Part shown: positions 23,003 through 32,245 of the stretch, in pieces
Position numbering within the stretch: the first letter of the stretch is position 1
Layout of the letters: every line of letters starts with the position of its first letter
Assembly (NCBI GenBank): GCA_902552345.1
Contig: CACDGO010000001.1
Location: forward strand, 1 to 64,000
Reading direction: 5' to 3'
DNA length: 64,000 nt
Source: an uncultured Pelagibacteraceae bacterium
Lineage (GTDB): Bacteria > Pseudomonadota > Alphaproteobacteria > Pelagibacterales > Pelagibacteraceae
Translations under genes and position numbers: made by a program
Notes under the pieces: model-generated
Seen by the model: only the letters and a program-made list of their open reading frames with translations
Told to the model about the DNA's origin: nothing
Databases searched by the model: none

Positions 23003-24049
23003 TTATTTTGGTTCTTGTTGTGTCAAACAATGAATTGCTCCAAAGCCCCATATTAATTCAGAACAATCAATTGGAATAATTTTTCTATTATTGAATTCTT
23101 TTTTAAAAATTTTGATTACTACTTTATCGTTAGGATCATTAAAAGTTGGTAATAAAACAAATTTATTAAAAATATAAAAGTTTAAATATGATGCTGGAAC
23201 TCTGACTTTATCTATATAAATAGGTCTAGGCATAGGAATCTTAATAATTTTTATTTGAGAGGGACCAATTTTGATTTTTTTTAAAATTTTAAAGTTTTCA
23301 TCGAGATTTTTGAAATTTTTATCTTTTTTATTATTTTCGTAAGCTAGAAAAACTTTATTTGATTTTACAAATCTAGCAATATCATCAACGTGACCATGGG
23401 TATCGTCTCCTGCAATTCCTTTATTAAGCCAAATAACCTTTTTTGCCCCAAAAAATCTTTTAAAAATGATATTATAATCTTTCATTTTTAAGAAAGAATT
23501 TCTTTGTTGAATTTTACTTAATAAACATTCTTTTGTTGTGAGAAGTAAACCTTTTCCATTAACATCGATAGCTCCACCCTCAAGAACTATCGATTTTTTT
23601 TTAAATTTAGGTTTAATGACATTTCCTTTGTAATGATCTTTAATTCTCAAATTGACACTATTATCTGCTGTATAATTTTTATATTTGGCCCAACCATTAA
23701 ACTCCCAATTTAATAAAATATTTTTGTTTTTTTTATCTTTAATAAATATTGGACCTGTATCTCGCATCCAGACTCTATCTGTTTCACAAATTATAAATTT
23801 TACATTTCGTATTCTTGCATTATTTCTCCTAAGTAATTTTTTAATTATATTCCCAGATTTGTGGTTATTAATTAAAAGATTTACCTCCTGAGATTTGGTA
23901 ATTTTTGAAATTATTTTAGCAAATATCGTAGGAATATTCTTAAACTTACCTGGCCAATCTTCTTTATTACAAGGCCATCCCATTAATGTAGATTGTTGTT
24001 TTTCCCATTCAGCTGGCATTCTGAAAAGAGATTTTGTTACTCTAGGCAT
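23003..24049 (-). CDS. aguA: Agmatine deiminase
   Basis: AguA converts agmatine to N-carbamoylputrescine and ammonia. The 348-aa protein belongs to the guanidino-modifying pentein fold: it has the RMPAEWEKQ start, the WMRDTGPIF substrate motif, the DDTHGHVDDIARF catalytic His region and the nucleophile Cys341 in GAIHCLTQQEP at the very end. Its ATG overlaps the aguB stop by 8 bases, and the two consecutive enzymes of putrescine synthesis from agmatine are thus coupled. No arginine decarboxylase is in the window to supply agmatine. Confidence 0.92.
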   Translation of the reverse strand: MPRVTKSLFRMPAEWEKQQSTLMGWPCNKEDWPGKFKNIPTIFAKIISKITKSQEVNLLINNHKSGNIIKKLLRRNNARIRNVKFIICETDRVWMRDTGPIFIKDKKNKNILLNWEFNGWAKYKNYTADNSVNLRIKDHYKGNVIKPKFKKKSIVLEGGAIDVNGKGLLLTTKECLLSKIQQRNSFLKMKDYNIIFKRFFGAKKVIWLNKGIAGDDTHGHVDDIARFVKSNKVFLAYENNKKDKNFKNLDENFKILKKIKIGPSQIKIIKIPMPRPIYIDKVRVPASYLNFYIFNKFVLLPTFNDPNDKVVIKIFKKEFNNRKIIPIDCSELIWGFGAIHCLTQQEPK

Positions 24050-24917
24050 CTCTTGGATTTTTAAGTAGTCCTTTATAATAGTCTATTCTTCTATCTCTAA
24101 AAAAAGGCCAATGTTGTCTAGAGGTTTCTACTTTTTTGAAATCAATTTCACAAATTAAAATATTTTCTTTTAAACTAGCCCTTTTAACAACTTTACCACT
24201 TGGATCAAATATTACACTATTCCCCCAGAACTCTATCCTTTTATTACCTTGTTTTTCAATTCCAACTCTGTTTATCGCAGCAACATATATACCATTAGCT
24301 ATAGCGTGAGACCTTTGAATTGAAAGCCAGGACTCGAGTTGTGATTTACCAAATTTCCTTTTTTCTTTTGGATGCCACCCAATAGCAGTTGGATAAAAAA
24401 TAATTTCTGCTCCTTTAAGCGCTGTTAATCTTGCTGCCTCAGGAAACCATTGATCCCAGCAAATTAAAGTTCCCAAATTACCTTTTGAGGTTTTAAAAGA
24501 TTTGAAACCTAGATCTCCAGGAGCAAAATAAAACTTTTCGTAAAATTGAGGATCATCAGGGATATGCATTTTTCTATATTTTCCTAAAAGTTTACCCTTT
24601 TCGTTAATTACAATGCTACTATTGTGATAAAGCCCGGAGGTTTTTTTCTCAAATAATGAAATTATTAAAATAATTTTCAGTTCTTTTGCAAGTGCAGAAA
24701 ATAAGTCACTACTAGGGCCGGGAATTTTCTCAGCGAAATTAAAGTTTTTGTGACTTTCAACCTGACAGAAATATTTTGTTAAGAATAACTCTGGTAAACA
24801 AATTATCTTTGCACCTTTTTTTGCTGCAGCATTAATTTTGTTGACAGCATTTTTAATATTTTTTTTTGGATCAGCTGACATTTTCATCTGTACTAACGCA
24901 ATCTTTGTTTTACTCAT
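24042..24917 (-). CDS. aguB: N-carbamoylputrescine amidase
   Basis: AguB hydrolyses N-carbamoylputrescine to putrescine, carbon dioxide and ammonia. The 291-aa nitrilase-fold protein has the catalytic triad in order: Glu in CLPELFLTKYFC, Lys in YRKMHIPDDP and Cys in LICWDQWFPEAARL. The segments KYRKMHIPDDPQFYEKFYF and HWPFFRDRRID are characteristic of this subfamily. It lies between the deoxyhypusine-synthase-like gene (6 bases away) and aguA (overlapping). Confidence 0.93.
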   Translation of the reverse strand: MSKTKIALVQMKMSADPKKNIKNAVNKINAAAKKGAKIICLPELFLTKYFCQVESHKNFNFAEKIPGPSSDLFSALAKELKIILIISLFEKKTSGLYHNSSIVINEKGKLLGKYRKMHIPDDPQFYEKFYFAPGDLGFKSFKTSKGNLGTLICWDQWFPEAARLTALKGAEIIFYPTAIGWHPKEKRKFGKSQLESWLSIQRSHAIANGIYVAAINRVGIEKQGNKRIEFWGNSVIFDPSGKVVKRASLKENILICEIDFKKVETSRQHWPFFRDRRIDYYKGLLKNPRDA

Positions 24918-24923
24918 TATCTA

Positions 24924-25970
24924 TTAATTGAACAAATTTTGAAAATTTCTTTTTTGTCTTGATTGCCAATGTTTGCGATGAAAGGCATCGCTTGCGATTA
25001 AGGGCAATACACTTGTAGCTTCAGCAAATACCATTTGCTCCTTCGTTACATCTACTTTACCCCATGAACTTGCTTCCTTTAAAGTAGAACTACTACAAGC
25101 TCCATCTCTAGTATCTGCCACAGTTATTTGAATAGCATATTTATGCATATCTACCTTTTTTCCTAATAATTCTGCACAAACCACTGTATCCTGAATAAAA
25201 TTTTTGGGTACTCCACCTCCAACCATTAATAATCCTGATTGTTTCGATTTGAGTTTAATTTCAGTTATTTCTCTGAATTCTCTTATAGAGTCTATAGTAA
25301 TGTGACTTTTAGGATTTTGCTCCTGATGCATTACAAGCCCAAATCCTGCTGAACTGTCTGTAAAAGCGGGACAAAATATAGGAACATTATTATCATAAGC
25401 AGCTTCTATCAATGAGTTTTTTTTCTTAGAATTTGTTTTTAAATATTTTCCAAGTTCTTTAATAAATTCCCTTGAGGTATATGGTTTAGGTTTAAGAGAA
25501 TTAGCAATATCGCATATAGTTTTGTCACAAGCTTGAAGTTCCTCTTCATCAATATAAGTGTCATAAATCCGATCAATGTAATTGTTTCTAAGTTCAGTAT
25601 CGTCTTGAAACTGAGATCCCTGATAGTGCTTGAAACCCAGAGCTTCAAAAAAATCCATATCTATAATAGAAGCACCTGTAGCCACAATTGCATCAACCAT
25701 GTTATGTTTTACTAAATCAGTGTATAGATCCATGCATCCGCCCGCTGAAGTCGAACCTGCTAAAGTTAAAAAGATAGAACAATTTTTATCTGCAAGCATC
25801 TCATTATAAATAGCTGCAGCTCTAGCTGTATCTCTAGAAGTGAAAGACATTTTACTCATTCCATCAATAATTTTACGAGCATCAAAAGATTTGATATCGA
25901 TATGTTCAATCGGTGAATTAAGAAGAGATTTTTTGTTGTGCCCTATTTTTGGACTATTTTTTTTATTCAT
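24924..25970 (-). CDS. Deoxyhypusine synthase-like enzyme (likely homospermidine synthase)
   Basis: The 348-aa protein is a member of the deoxyhypusine synthase family, with the NAD-binding LTLAGSTSAGG, the DAIVATGASIIDMDFFE segment, CPAFTDSSAGFG and the active-site Lys305 in EASSWGKV. Bacteria have no eIF5A to modify; bacterial members are known or proposed to make homospermidine or related aminoalkylated polyamines. It overlaps the ornithine decarboxylase gene by one base and precedes aguB, so putrescine is the likely amine acceptor/donor. The exact product is an inference. Confidence 0.85.
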   Translation of the reverse strand: MNKKNSPKIGHNKKSLLNSPIEHIDIKSFDARKIIDGMSKMSFTSRDTARAAAIYNEMLADKNCSIFLTLAGSTSAGGCMDLYTDLVKHNMVDAIVATGASIIDMDFFEALGFKHYQGSQFQDDTELRNNYIDRIYDTYIDEEELQACDKTICDIANSLKPKPYTSREFIKELGKYLKTNSKKKNSLIEAAYDNNVPIFCPAFTDSSAGFGLVMHQEQNPKSHITIDSIREFREITEIKLKSKQSGLLMVGGGVPKNFIQDTVVCAELLGKKVDMHKYAIQITVADTRDGACSSSTLKEASSWGKVDVTKEQMVFAEATSVLPLIASDAFHRKHWQSRQKRNFQNLFN

Positions 25971-27151
25971 TAAGCTACCAAAGAACCAACCTTATCATTT
26001 GTATCATCGTACATAGATAAAATTGGTTTGTCACTTAATTCGTGAATTTCATTTGAGTAAAAACCATTGAAGTTTGTTCTGAAAGTAAGACTGTAAGCAC
26101 CTAGCTGACCTAATTCTATATAGTCACCTTCTTTAATATTATTTGGTAATAAAAAAGGTCCTTTCATGTAATCTAATCCATCACAAGTAGGTCCAAAAAA
26201 ATTAAATGCAGTAAGTTTTTTAGACTGAACTCTTCCGTATGTAATCATCTTTGATGGCAAAACAAAGTTTGGTGCCCCAGCGTCAAATAAAGACCCATAT
26301 GTTCCGTCATTGATATATAGACTATTTTTTTTTCTTAAAATAATTTTAACGATTGTAGATCCACTTTCTGCTACAAGAGCTCTCCCTGGTTCACATATGA
26401 TTTCTGGTAATTTATTTAACTTTAAATTACTAAGCTCTTTTTTAATTTCTTTTATGTAATTAATTAATGGTTCAGGATTAAGATCTGGATATATAGACGG
26501 AAACCCTCCACCAACATTAATTGTATTTGGTAATATTTTAGTTTTTTTAATTATATTTCCAATTTCACGAATTCCTTTTGAGTAAGAAATTTTATGCATG
26601 CATTGAGAGCCAACGTGAAAACTTATTCCAAGTTTTTTTGAATGTTCCTTACATAATCTTACCAATCCTAAAGCTTCAGAGGGAAGTGCTCCAAATTTTC
26701 TAGATAGATCTATTTCAGCATGTTCATTTGAAATTGCAATTCTTACAAATAACTCTAAATCTTTTGCTTGATTAGTAGCTTCTAGAATTTTCCTCAACTC
26801 GTCTTTACTATCAAGAGAGAAACTTTTCACTCCGTAATCAAAGTAAGCTAAAGATATACTCTTTTTACTTTTAATAGTATGCATAAAATGTAACTTTGCA
26901 TCTGATTTAATTTTATTAAGAAGCTTAATTTCATTAAGAGAAGCAACATCAAATTCGTTGATGCCGTTAGCAATGATTTGCTTAATAATTTTCTCATTAG
27001 GATTTGTTTTTACAGCGTAGAGTATTTTTCCAGGAAAATTTTCTTTAAAAAATTTTACAGATTTTTTTATCTCGTTAAGCCGTAAGCAATATACGGGGTA
27101 ATCCGGTTGTAATGAGTTAACTAATTCGTTAACTGTTTTAAATTTTCCCAT
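25970..27151 (-). CDS. PLP-dependent ornithine decarboxylase (alanine racemase fold)
   Basis: Fold type III decarboxylase that makes putrescine from ornithine, possibly also cadaverine from lysine. The 393-aa protein has the PLP Lys48 in YAVKTNP, HVGSQ, the phosphate-binding GGGFPSIYP, EPGRALVAESG, the active-site Cys in CDGLD and GAYSLTF. It is the first gene of the operon with the deoxyhypusine-synthase-like, aguB and aguA genes. A GAGGGA ribosome binding site sits just upstream, and a terminator-like hairpin lies in the leader (27204-27240). Confidence 0.88.
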   Translation of the reverse strand: MGKFKTVNELVNSLQPDYPVYCLRLNEIKKSVKFFKENFPGKILYAVKTNPNEKIIKQIIANGINEFDVASLNEIKLLNKIKSDAKLHFMHTIKSKKSISLAYFDYGVKSFSLDSKDELRKILEATNQAKDLELFVRIAISNEHAEIDLSRKFGALPSEALGLVRLCKEHSKKLGISFHVGSQCMHKISYSKGIREIGNIIKKTKILPNTINVGGGFPSIYPDLNPEPLINYIKEIKKELSNLKLNKLPEIICEPGRALVAESGSTIVKIILRKKNSLYINDGTYGSLFDAGAPNFVLPSKMITYGRVQSKKLTAFNFFGPTCDGLDYMKGPFLLPNNIKEGDYIELGQLGAYSLTFRTNFNGFYSNEIHELSDKPILSMYDDTNDKVGSLVA

Positions 27152-27203
27152 TTCATGTGTCCCTCACGTTAAATTACACAAAGATTTTTTAAAAAATTTA
27201 ATA

Positions 27204-27240
27204 AAAAAAACCTTATTTAATTCGCGTTTAAGGTTTTTTT
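27204..27240. terminator. Terminator-like hairpin in the odc-regA divergent region
   Basis: A perfect 12-bp inverted repeat, AAAAAAACCTTA and TAAGGTTTTTTT, encloses a 13-base loop. It has a T-run on either strand, so it can act as an intrinsic terminator both ways. It lies between divergent genes, 53 bases before the decarboxylase start, where neither gene ends. That position suggests an attenuator in the decarboxylase leader or the end of a short RNA. Confidence 0.55.
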
Positions 27241-27310
27241 GACTTTATGTAAAGAAAAAAAGGACATTTCTCATGTTGAAATTTTGTCAACAGCACCTAT
27301 ATGAGTAGTC

Positions 27311-27883
27311 ATGAGATCACAAAAAAACGTACCAGAGCAGCTAAAATTAGTCGACTTTACTGATAAAACGCTTTTAATTCTTGATGACGACGATCCATTG
27401 AGAGGAAGGTTAGCCAGAGCTATGGAGAAGAAGGGATTTGAGGTAAAAGAGGCCAAAACCGTGGCTGAAGGACTTAATATAGCGAAAACGGCTCCTACAG
27501 CCTTTGCTGTGGTAGACTTAAGGCTTGAAGATGGCAATGGTCTAGACGTTGTTAAAGAGCTTTCAAAGAATAAAAAAGATAGTAGAATAGTAATGTTAAC
27601 GGGTTACGGGAATCTACCTACAGCTGTAGCAGCTGTTAAAGATGGAGCTATCGATTACATAGCTAAACCAGCAGATGCCGACGATGTTGAAGCAGCTTTA
27701 TTAGCTTCGCCCGAGTCAAAAGCAAAACCTCCTGAAAATCCGATGTCAGCTGATAGAGTTAAGTGGGAACATATCCACCGAGTTTTTGAGTTATGCAATA
27801 GAAATGTGTCCGAAACTGCGCGAAGACTTAAAATGCATAGACGAACGTTGCAAAGAATTCTCTCAAAAAGATCTCCGAGATAA
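27311..27883 (+). CDS. regA: Redox response regulator RegA/PrrA
   Basis: RegA is the DNA-binding partner of RegB that adjusts energy metabolism genes to redox state. The 190-aa product has a receiver domain with the acidic pocket LDDDD and the phosphoacceptor Asp69 (VVDLRLEDGNG), a Pro-rich linker, and a Fis-type helix-turn-helix at about 160-185 (NVSETARRLKMHRRTLQRIL), which is nearly invariant in this family. It starts 159 bases from the divergent polyamine operon and ends 2 bases from convergent bioY. Confidence 0.95.
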   Translation: MRSQKNVPEQLKLVDFTDKTLLILDDDDPLRGRLARAMEKKGFEVKEAKTVAEGLNIAKTAPTAFAVVDLRLEDGNGLDVVKELSKNKKDSRIVMLTGYGNLPTAVAAVKDGAIDYIAKPADADDVEAALLASPESKAKPPENPMSADRVKWEHIHRVFELCNRNVSETARRLKMHRRTLQRILSKRSPR

Positions 27884-27885
27884 AT

Positions 27886-28437
27886 TTATATAAATTTTCT
27901 TAATTTTATTAACTTATTGATTGCAAAAGTCGCAATCAATATCTTAAATAGTTCAGCTAATAAAAATGGCTGTGCTCCAAGCTTAAAAATTGGCTTATCC
28001 CAACCTAATAAAAATCCAAGCCAAATCATTCCAAAAACATAAATAAAACTTATTGCAAAACTTAACTTAAAAAATGTTTTGATTAAATTATTATCATAAG
28101 TAAATTTTCCAACTAAATATACCGTAATAATAAATCCGATTAAATAACCCATCGTTGGTCCTGTGAAATATACCAGTCCTAAACCTTTTTCAGGTGTACC
28201 AGAAAAAACTGGTAAACCAATGATTCCCTCAAATAAATATAAAACAGTTGTAGCTACACCCAACTTCCAACCAAAAGTTATTCCAATAAACATAATTACA
28301 AAAGTCTGCATTGTCATTGGAACTGGGTAAAAAGGGATTTTAATTTTAGAGGATATTGCTAAAATAATTGATCCCATCAATGCAAAAAATAAATATTTGA
28401 GTAATTTGATTTGTTTTAAATTTTTTACAACATCCAT
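27886..28437 (-). CDS. bioY: Biotin transporter BioY
   Basis: BioY is the membrane S-component that binds and imports biotin, alone or with an ECF energising module. The 183-aa protein has about six hydrophobic helices and the family motifs IPFYPVPMTMQTFVI, GLPVFSG and GPTMGYLIGF. No ecfA/ecfT partner is adjacent, so it may act alone or with a module elsewhere. Import fits a streamlined organism with a vitamin requirement (inference). Confidence 0.93.
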   Translation of the reverse strand: MDVVKNLKQIKLLKYLFFALMGSIILAISSKIKIPFYPVPMTMQTFVIMFIGITFGWKLGVATTVLYLFEGIIGLPVFSGTPEKGLGLVYFTGPTMGYLIGFIITVYLVGKFTYDNNLIKTFFKLSFAISFIYVFGMIWLGFLLGWDKPIFKLGAQPFLLAELFKILIATFAINKLIKLRKFI

Positions 28438-28468
28438 AAAAGTAATTTAACTTTTTTTGGAGTAAAAT

Positions 28469-29398
28469 CTAGTGTTTTGTTAATTGAACAAAAACATCTT
28501 CTAAATCACCATCTTCAGTTGAAATATCATCTATTTCAATGCCACTATTATTTAAATAATTTACAATTTCTCCAAAATTTAAATAGTTTTTCTCATACGT
28601 TACCACTATAGAATTACTTGATCTAATTTCAAATTGAATATTTTTCATTTTTAAAATTTCATTACCATTTATATTTTTTACTTTAAAATTAATTTTTTTT
28701 GTTTTAATACGATCTAATAATTTTTCAGTGGTATCTAAAGCTACTAAGTCACCTTTATTTATAATTGCTATGCGATCACACATTTCTTGAGCTTCAATTA
28801 AATAGTGAGTAGTTAAAATTATAGTGACACCTTCTTTATTCAGTTTTTTTACATTATCCCAAAGATTATTTCTTAATTCCACATCAACGCCAGCAGTGGG
28901 TTCATCTAAAATTAATATTGGTGGCTGATGAACCATTGCTTTTGCTATCAACAGCCTCCTCTTCATACCGCCAGATAAACTTCTTGAGTAAGCATTAGCC
29001 TTATCTTCAAGAGCCACTAATTTTAATATTAAATTAGTAATCCTATCTTTTTCACGAATTCCATATAGTCCAGCTTGAAGCTCAAGAAGTTTTTTGGGAC
29101 TAAAAAAGGCATCTAAATTTACTTCCTGAGGAACTATTCCAAGAGATGACTTTACCTGACGAGGATTTTTATCTAAATCAAAACCCCATACATTGACCTT
29201 CCCACTTGTTTTAGTAACAGTTCCACCAAGAATACTTAAAAATGTTGTTTTACCAGCTCCATTCGGTCCAAGTAGTCCAAAGACTTCGCCTTGTTTTACG
29301 TTAAAACTTAATTCATTTAATGCTTTATTTTGTTTTTTGGTTTTAGAGTCGGAATATGTCTTTGATAGATTTTCAACAGTTAAAGCAAATTTATTCAT
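28469..29398 (-). CDS. ABC transporter ATP-binding protein (ABC-2 exporter type)
   Basis: The 309-aa ATPase has Walker A GPNGAGKTT, the Q-loop VPQEVNLD, the signature SRSLSGGMKRRLLIAKA, Walker B LILDEPTAG and the switch His in TTHYLIEAQEM. The C-terminal part, including EDGDLEDVFVQLTKH, is typical of the YadG/CcmA-type group that pairs with an ABC-2 permease. No permease gene is next to it: bioY lies on one side, polA (divergent, 42 bases) on the other. Substrate is unknown. Confidence 0.85.
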   Translation of the reverse strand: MNKFALTVENLSKTYSDSKTKKQNKALNELSFNVKQGEVFGLLGPNGAGKTTFLSILGGTVTKTSGKVNVWGFDLDKNPRQVKSSLGIVPQEVNLDAFFSPKKLLELQAGLYGIREKDRITNLILKLVALEDKANAYSRSLSGGMKRRLLIAKAMVHQPPILILDEPTAGVDVELRNNLWDNVKKLNKEGVTIILTTHYLIEAQEMCDRIAIINKGDLVALDTTEKLLDRIKTKKINFKVKNINGNEILKMKNIQFEIRSSNSIVVTYEKNYLNFGEIVNYLNNSGIEIDDISTEDGDLEDVFVQLTKH

Positions 29399-29440
29399 TC
29401 TTTTTTAAAAATAGACTAAAATTCAATGTAATATGTATAT

Positions 29441-32206
29441 ATGAGTTCCATAAAAAAAACAGATCATTTTTATCTAGTAGATGGCTCAGGATATATTTTT
29501 CGAGCTTATTATGCCTTACCTCCGCTTTCGAGAAAAAGTGATGGTCTACCAACTGGTGCAGTAAGTGGTTTTTGTTCAATGCTGTTCAAATTACTTGAAG
29601 ATGCTAGATCAGATGATACAAAAAACAAGCCTACTCATTTCGCAGTAATTTTTGACTCTGCTAGAAAAAATTTTCGAAACGAGATTTACAGTGATTACAA
29701 GGCTAATCGAGCTGAGGCACCAGAAGATTTAGCCCCACAATTTGAGTATATTAGAAAATCGGTTGAAGCATTTAACTTACCATCCATTGAACTTTTAAAT
29801 TATGAAGCAGATGATCTTATAGCCACTTATGCAAAAAAAATTATAGAAGCAGGTGCAAAGGTGACCATAATATCATCCGATAAAGATCTCATGCAATTAG
29901 TTTCTAATAAGGTGAGGTTATTTGATCCAATGAAAAGCAGGGTAATAGGTGAAAAAGAAGTAATTGAAAAATTTGGGGTAAAACCAGTTCAAGTAATTGA
30001 TGTGCAATCTCTTGCTGGAGACAGCTCAGATAATGTGCCTGGGGTCCCTGGAATTGGCATTAAAACGGCAGCAGAACTTATTAATAAATATAAAAATTTA
30101 GAAAATTTATTAAAAAGGGCATCAGAAATTCCTCAGAATAAGAGACGAGAAACATTATTATCTAACAAAGATAAAGCCATGATTAGCAAGCAATTAGTTA
30201 CTTTAAAAAATGATGTCCCGCTTAAGAATGATGCCGCTGATTTCATAATCAAAGATATAAATAAAGATAAATTGTATGATTTTTTAAGAGACATGGAGTT
30301 TAATAGACTGTTAAGCCAAGCAATTAGTTTTTATGGCGAGTCGACAAATAAAGATTTTAACGAAAAAACTGTAGTAAAAAAAAATAATAAGATAAATACT
30401 AAGACCTACAAAACGATTTCAAATGAAAAACAACTTGACGAATTAATAAAAAAACTAGATGAAAAATCAGTTATATCGGTTGATACTGAAACGTCTTCTC
30501 TAAATCCACAAGAAGCTGATCTTGTGGGTGTATCAGTATGTTATGAGACAAACGAGGCATTTTATATTCCATTGGGTCATAAAGAGAAAACGGAACTAAA
30601 AAAGGATTTAGTTTTAAAAAAACTTAAACCAATCTTAGAAGATCCAAGTATAAAAAAAGTCGGCCAAAATATAAAATACGATTTTATTATATTTAAAAAT
30701 AACGGCATCGAATTAAGCCCAGCAGAAGATACGATGTTACTTTCGTATACATTAGATGCTGGAAATAACAGACACAACATGGATACTCTATCTGAATTGC
30801 ATCTTGGCCATAAAACTATTTCATATAAAGATTTAGTAGGAACTGGAAAAAAACAATTAAATTTTGCAGATGTAGATATTAAACCCGCCACTGAATATGC
30901 CGCTGAAGATGCAGACATAACTCTAAGATTATATGAAATTTTATCTGAAAGAATATCTGAAGAAAAGTTAGAAAGAGTTTATGAGGAGTTTGAAAAACCA
31001 ATGATCAAAATCCTTTCAAGGCTTGAGATGAACGGTATAAAAGTTGATGACGCTTATCTTAAAAAACTTTCTAAAAAATTTGAGGAAAGATTGATAACTA
31101 TTGAAAAAGAAATTTACAAAATATCAGGTAAAAAATTCAATATCGGTTCACCAAAACAACTAGGAGAAATTATTTATAATGACCTAAAGATAGCTAAGTT
31201 AAAAAAAACAAAAAAAGGTAGTTTAGCTACGAGTGCTAAAATCTTAGAGGATTTAGCTTCAACAGGACATAAATTTCCTAATTTAGTTTTAGAATGGCGG
31301 CAGGTTTCAAAACTAAAAAGCACTTACACAGATGCTTTGCAAGATCATATAAGTAAAAAAACAAAAAGAGTTCACACTTCTTTCTTACTAGCAGCAACTA
31401 ATACTGGTAGGTTAGCCTCGAGTGATCCAAATTTACAAAATATTCCAATAAAAACTTTAGATGGTAAAGAGATTAGGAAAGCATTTGTAGCAGAGAAAAA
31501 CAATTTACTTATTTCTGCGGATTATAATCAAATAGAAATGAGAATTCTTGCTGATATGGCTGATGTAAAAGAACTAAAGAAAGCTTTTAAAAATAATCAA
31601 GATATCCATTCTTTAACAGCAAGCCAAGTCTTTGATGTTCAAATTACAAAAGTGACAGATGATTTAAGACGAAAAGCAAAAGCCATTAATTTTGGAATTA
31701 TTTATGGAATAACACAATATGGATTAGCAAAACAAATATCGGTGTCAAACGAAGAAGCTTTAAGTTTTATTAATTCATATTTTAAGAAATTTCCTGAGAT
31801 AAAAGATTATATGAACACAACGATAAGAACTTGCAGGAAGCAGGGTTTTGTCACAAATATTTTTGGAAGAAGAATTCATTTAAGAGGAATTAACGATAAA
31901 AATTTTAGCGTACGAGCCTTTCAGGAAAGAGCAGCCATCAATGCTCCAATACAAGGATCGGCTGCAGATATTATTAGATTGGCAATGATAAAAATTGATA
32001 AGGTTCTCGAAGAAAAAAAGAAAGCAAAAATGCTTTTACAAATACACGATGAGCTTATTTTTGAGTGTTTAAAAAAAGATGAGAATGAAGTAAAAAAGTT
32101 TGTAAAAGAGGCAATGACTTCAGTTTCAAGTTCGGATCATCATATGTTTTCTATCCCTTTAGAAGTTAGTATTAACTCTGGAAACAATTGGGGAGAAGCC
32201 CATTAA
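29441..32206 (+). CDS. polA: DNA polymerase I
   Basis: Pol I fills repair gaps and removes RNA primers. The 921-aa protein is full length. It has the 5'-3' exonuclease (YHFYLVDGSGYIFRAYYAL-like start, YEADDLIATYA, GDSSDNVPGVPGIG), a 3'-5' exonuclease with intact motifs DTETSS, GQNIKYDFIIF and YAAEDAD, and the polymerase with DYNQIEMRILA (motif A), RRKAKAINFGIIYG (motif B) and QIHDELIFE (motif C). Proofreading therefore appears functional. It is divergent from the ABC ATPase gene. Confidence 0.97.
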   Translation: MSSIKKTDHFYLVDGSGYIFRAYYALPPLSRKSDGLPTGAVSGFCSMLFKLLEDARSDDTKNKPTHFAVIFDSARKNFRNEIYSDYKANRAEAPEDLAPQFEYIRKSVEAFNLPSIELLNYEADDLIATYAKKIIEAGAKVTIISSDKDLMQLVSNKVRLFDPMKSRVIGEKEVIEKFGVKPVQVIDVQSLAGDSSDNVPGVPGIGIKTAAELINKYKNLENLLKRASEIPQNKRRETLLSNKDKAMISKQLVTLKNDVPLKNDAADFIIKDINKDKLYDFLRDMEFNRLLSQAISFYGESTNKDFNEKTVVKKNNKINTKTYKTISNEKQLDELIKKLDEKSVISVDTETSSLNPQEADLVGVSVCYETNEAFYIPLGHKEKTELKKDLVLKKLKPILEDPSIKKVGQNIKYDFIIFKNNGIELSPAEDTMLLSYTLDAGNNRHNMDTLSELHLGHKTISYKDLVGTGKKQLNFADVDIKPATEYAAEDADITLRLYEILSERISEEKLERVYEEFEKPMIKILSRLEMNGIKVDDAYLKKLSKKFEERLITIEKEIYKISGKKFNIGSPKQLGEIIYNDLKIAKLKKTKKGSLATSAKILEDLASTGHKFPNLVLEWRQVSKLKSTYTDALQDHISKKTKRVHTSFLLAATNTGRLASSDPNLQNIPIKTLDGKEIRKAFVAEKNNLLISADYNQIEMRILADMADVKELKKAFKNNQDIHSLTASQVFDVQITKVTDDLRRKAKAINFGIIYGITQYGLAKQISVSNEEALSFINSYFKKFPEIKDYMNTTIRTCRKQGFVTNIFGRRIHLRGINDKNFSVRAFQERAAINAPIQGSAADIIRLAMIKIDKVLEEKKKAKMLLQIHDELIFECLKKDENEVKKFVKEAMTSVSSSDHHMFSIPLEVSINSGNNWGEAH

Positions 32207-32245
32207 ACGCCTAAATTTTGACATCATAATCAAGAGAATAAAAAT

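Noticed and set aside
27882-27897. 16-bp AT palindrome at the regA/bioY convergent ends as a terminator
   Set aside because: It is self-complementary but made only of A and T without loop or G-C pairs, so a stable hairpin is unlikely.
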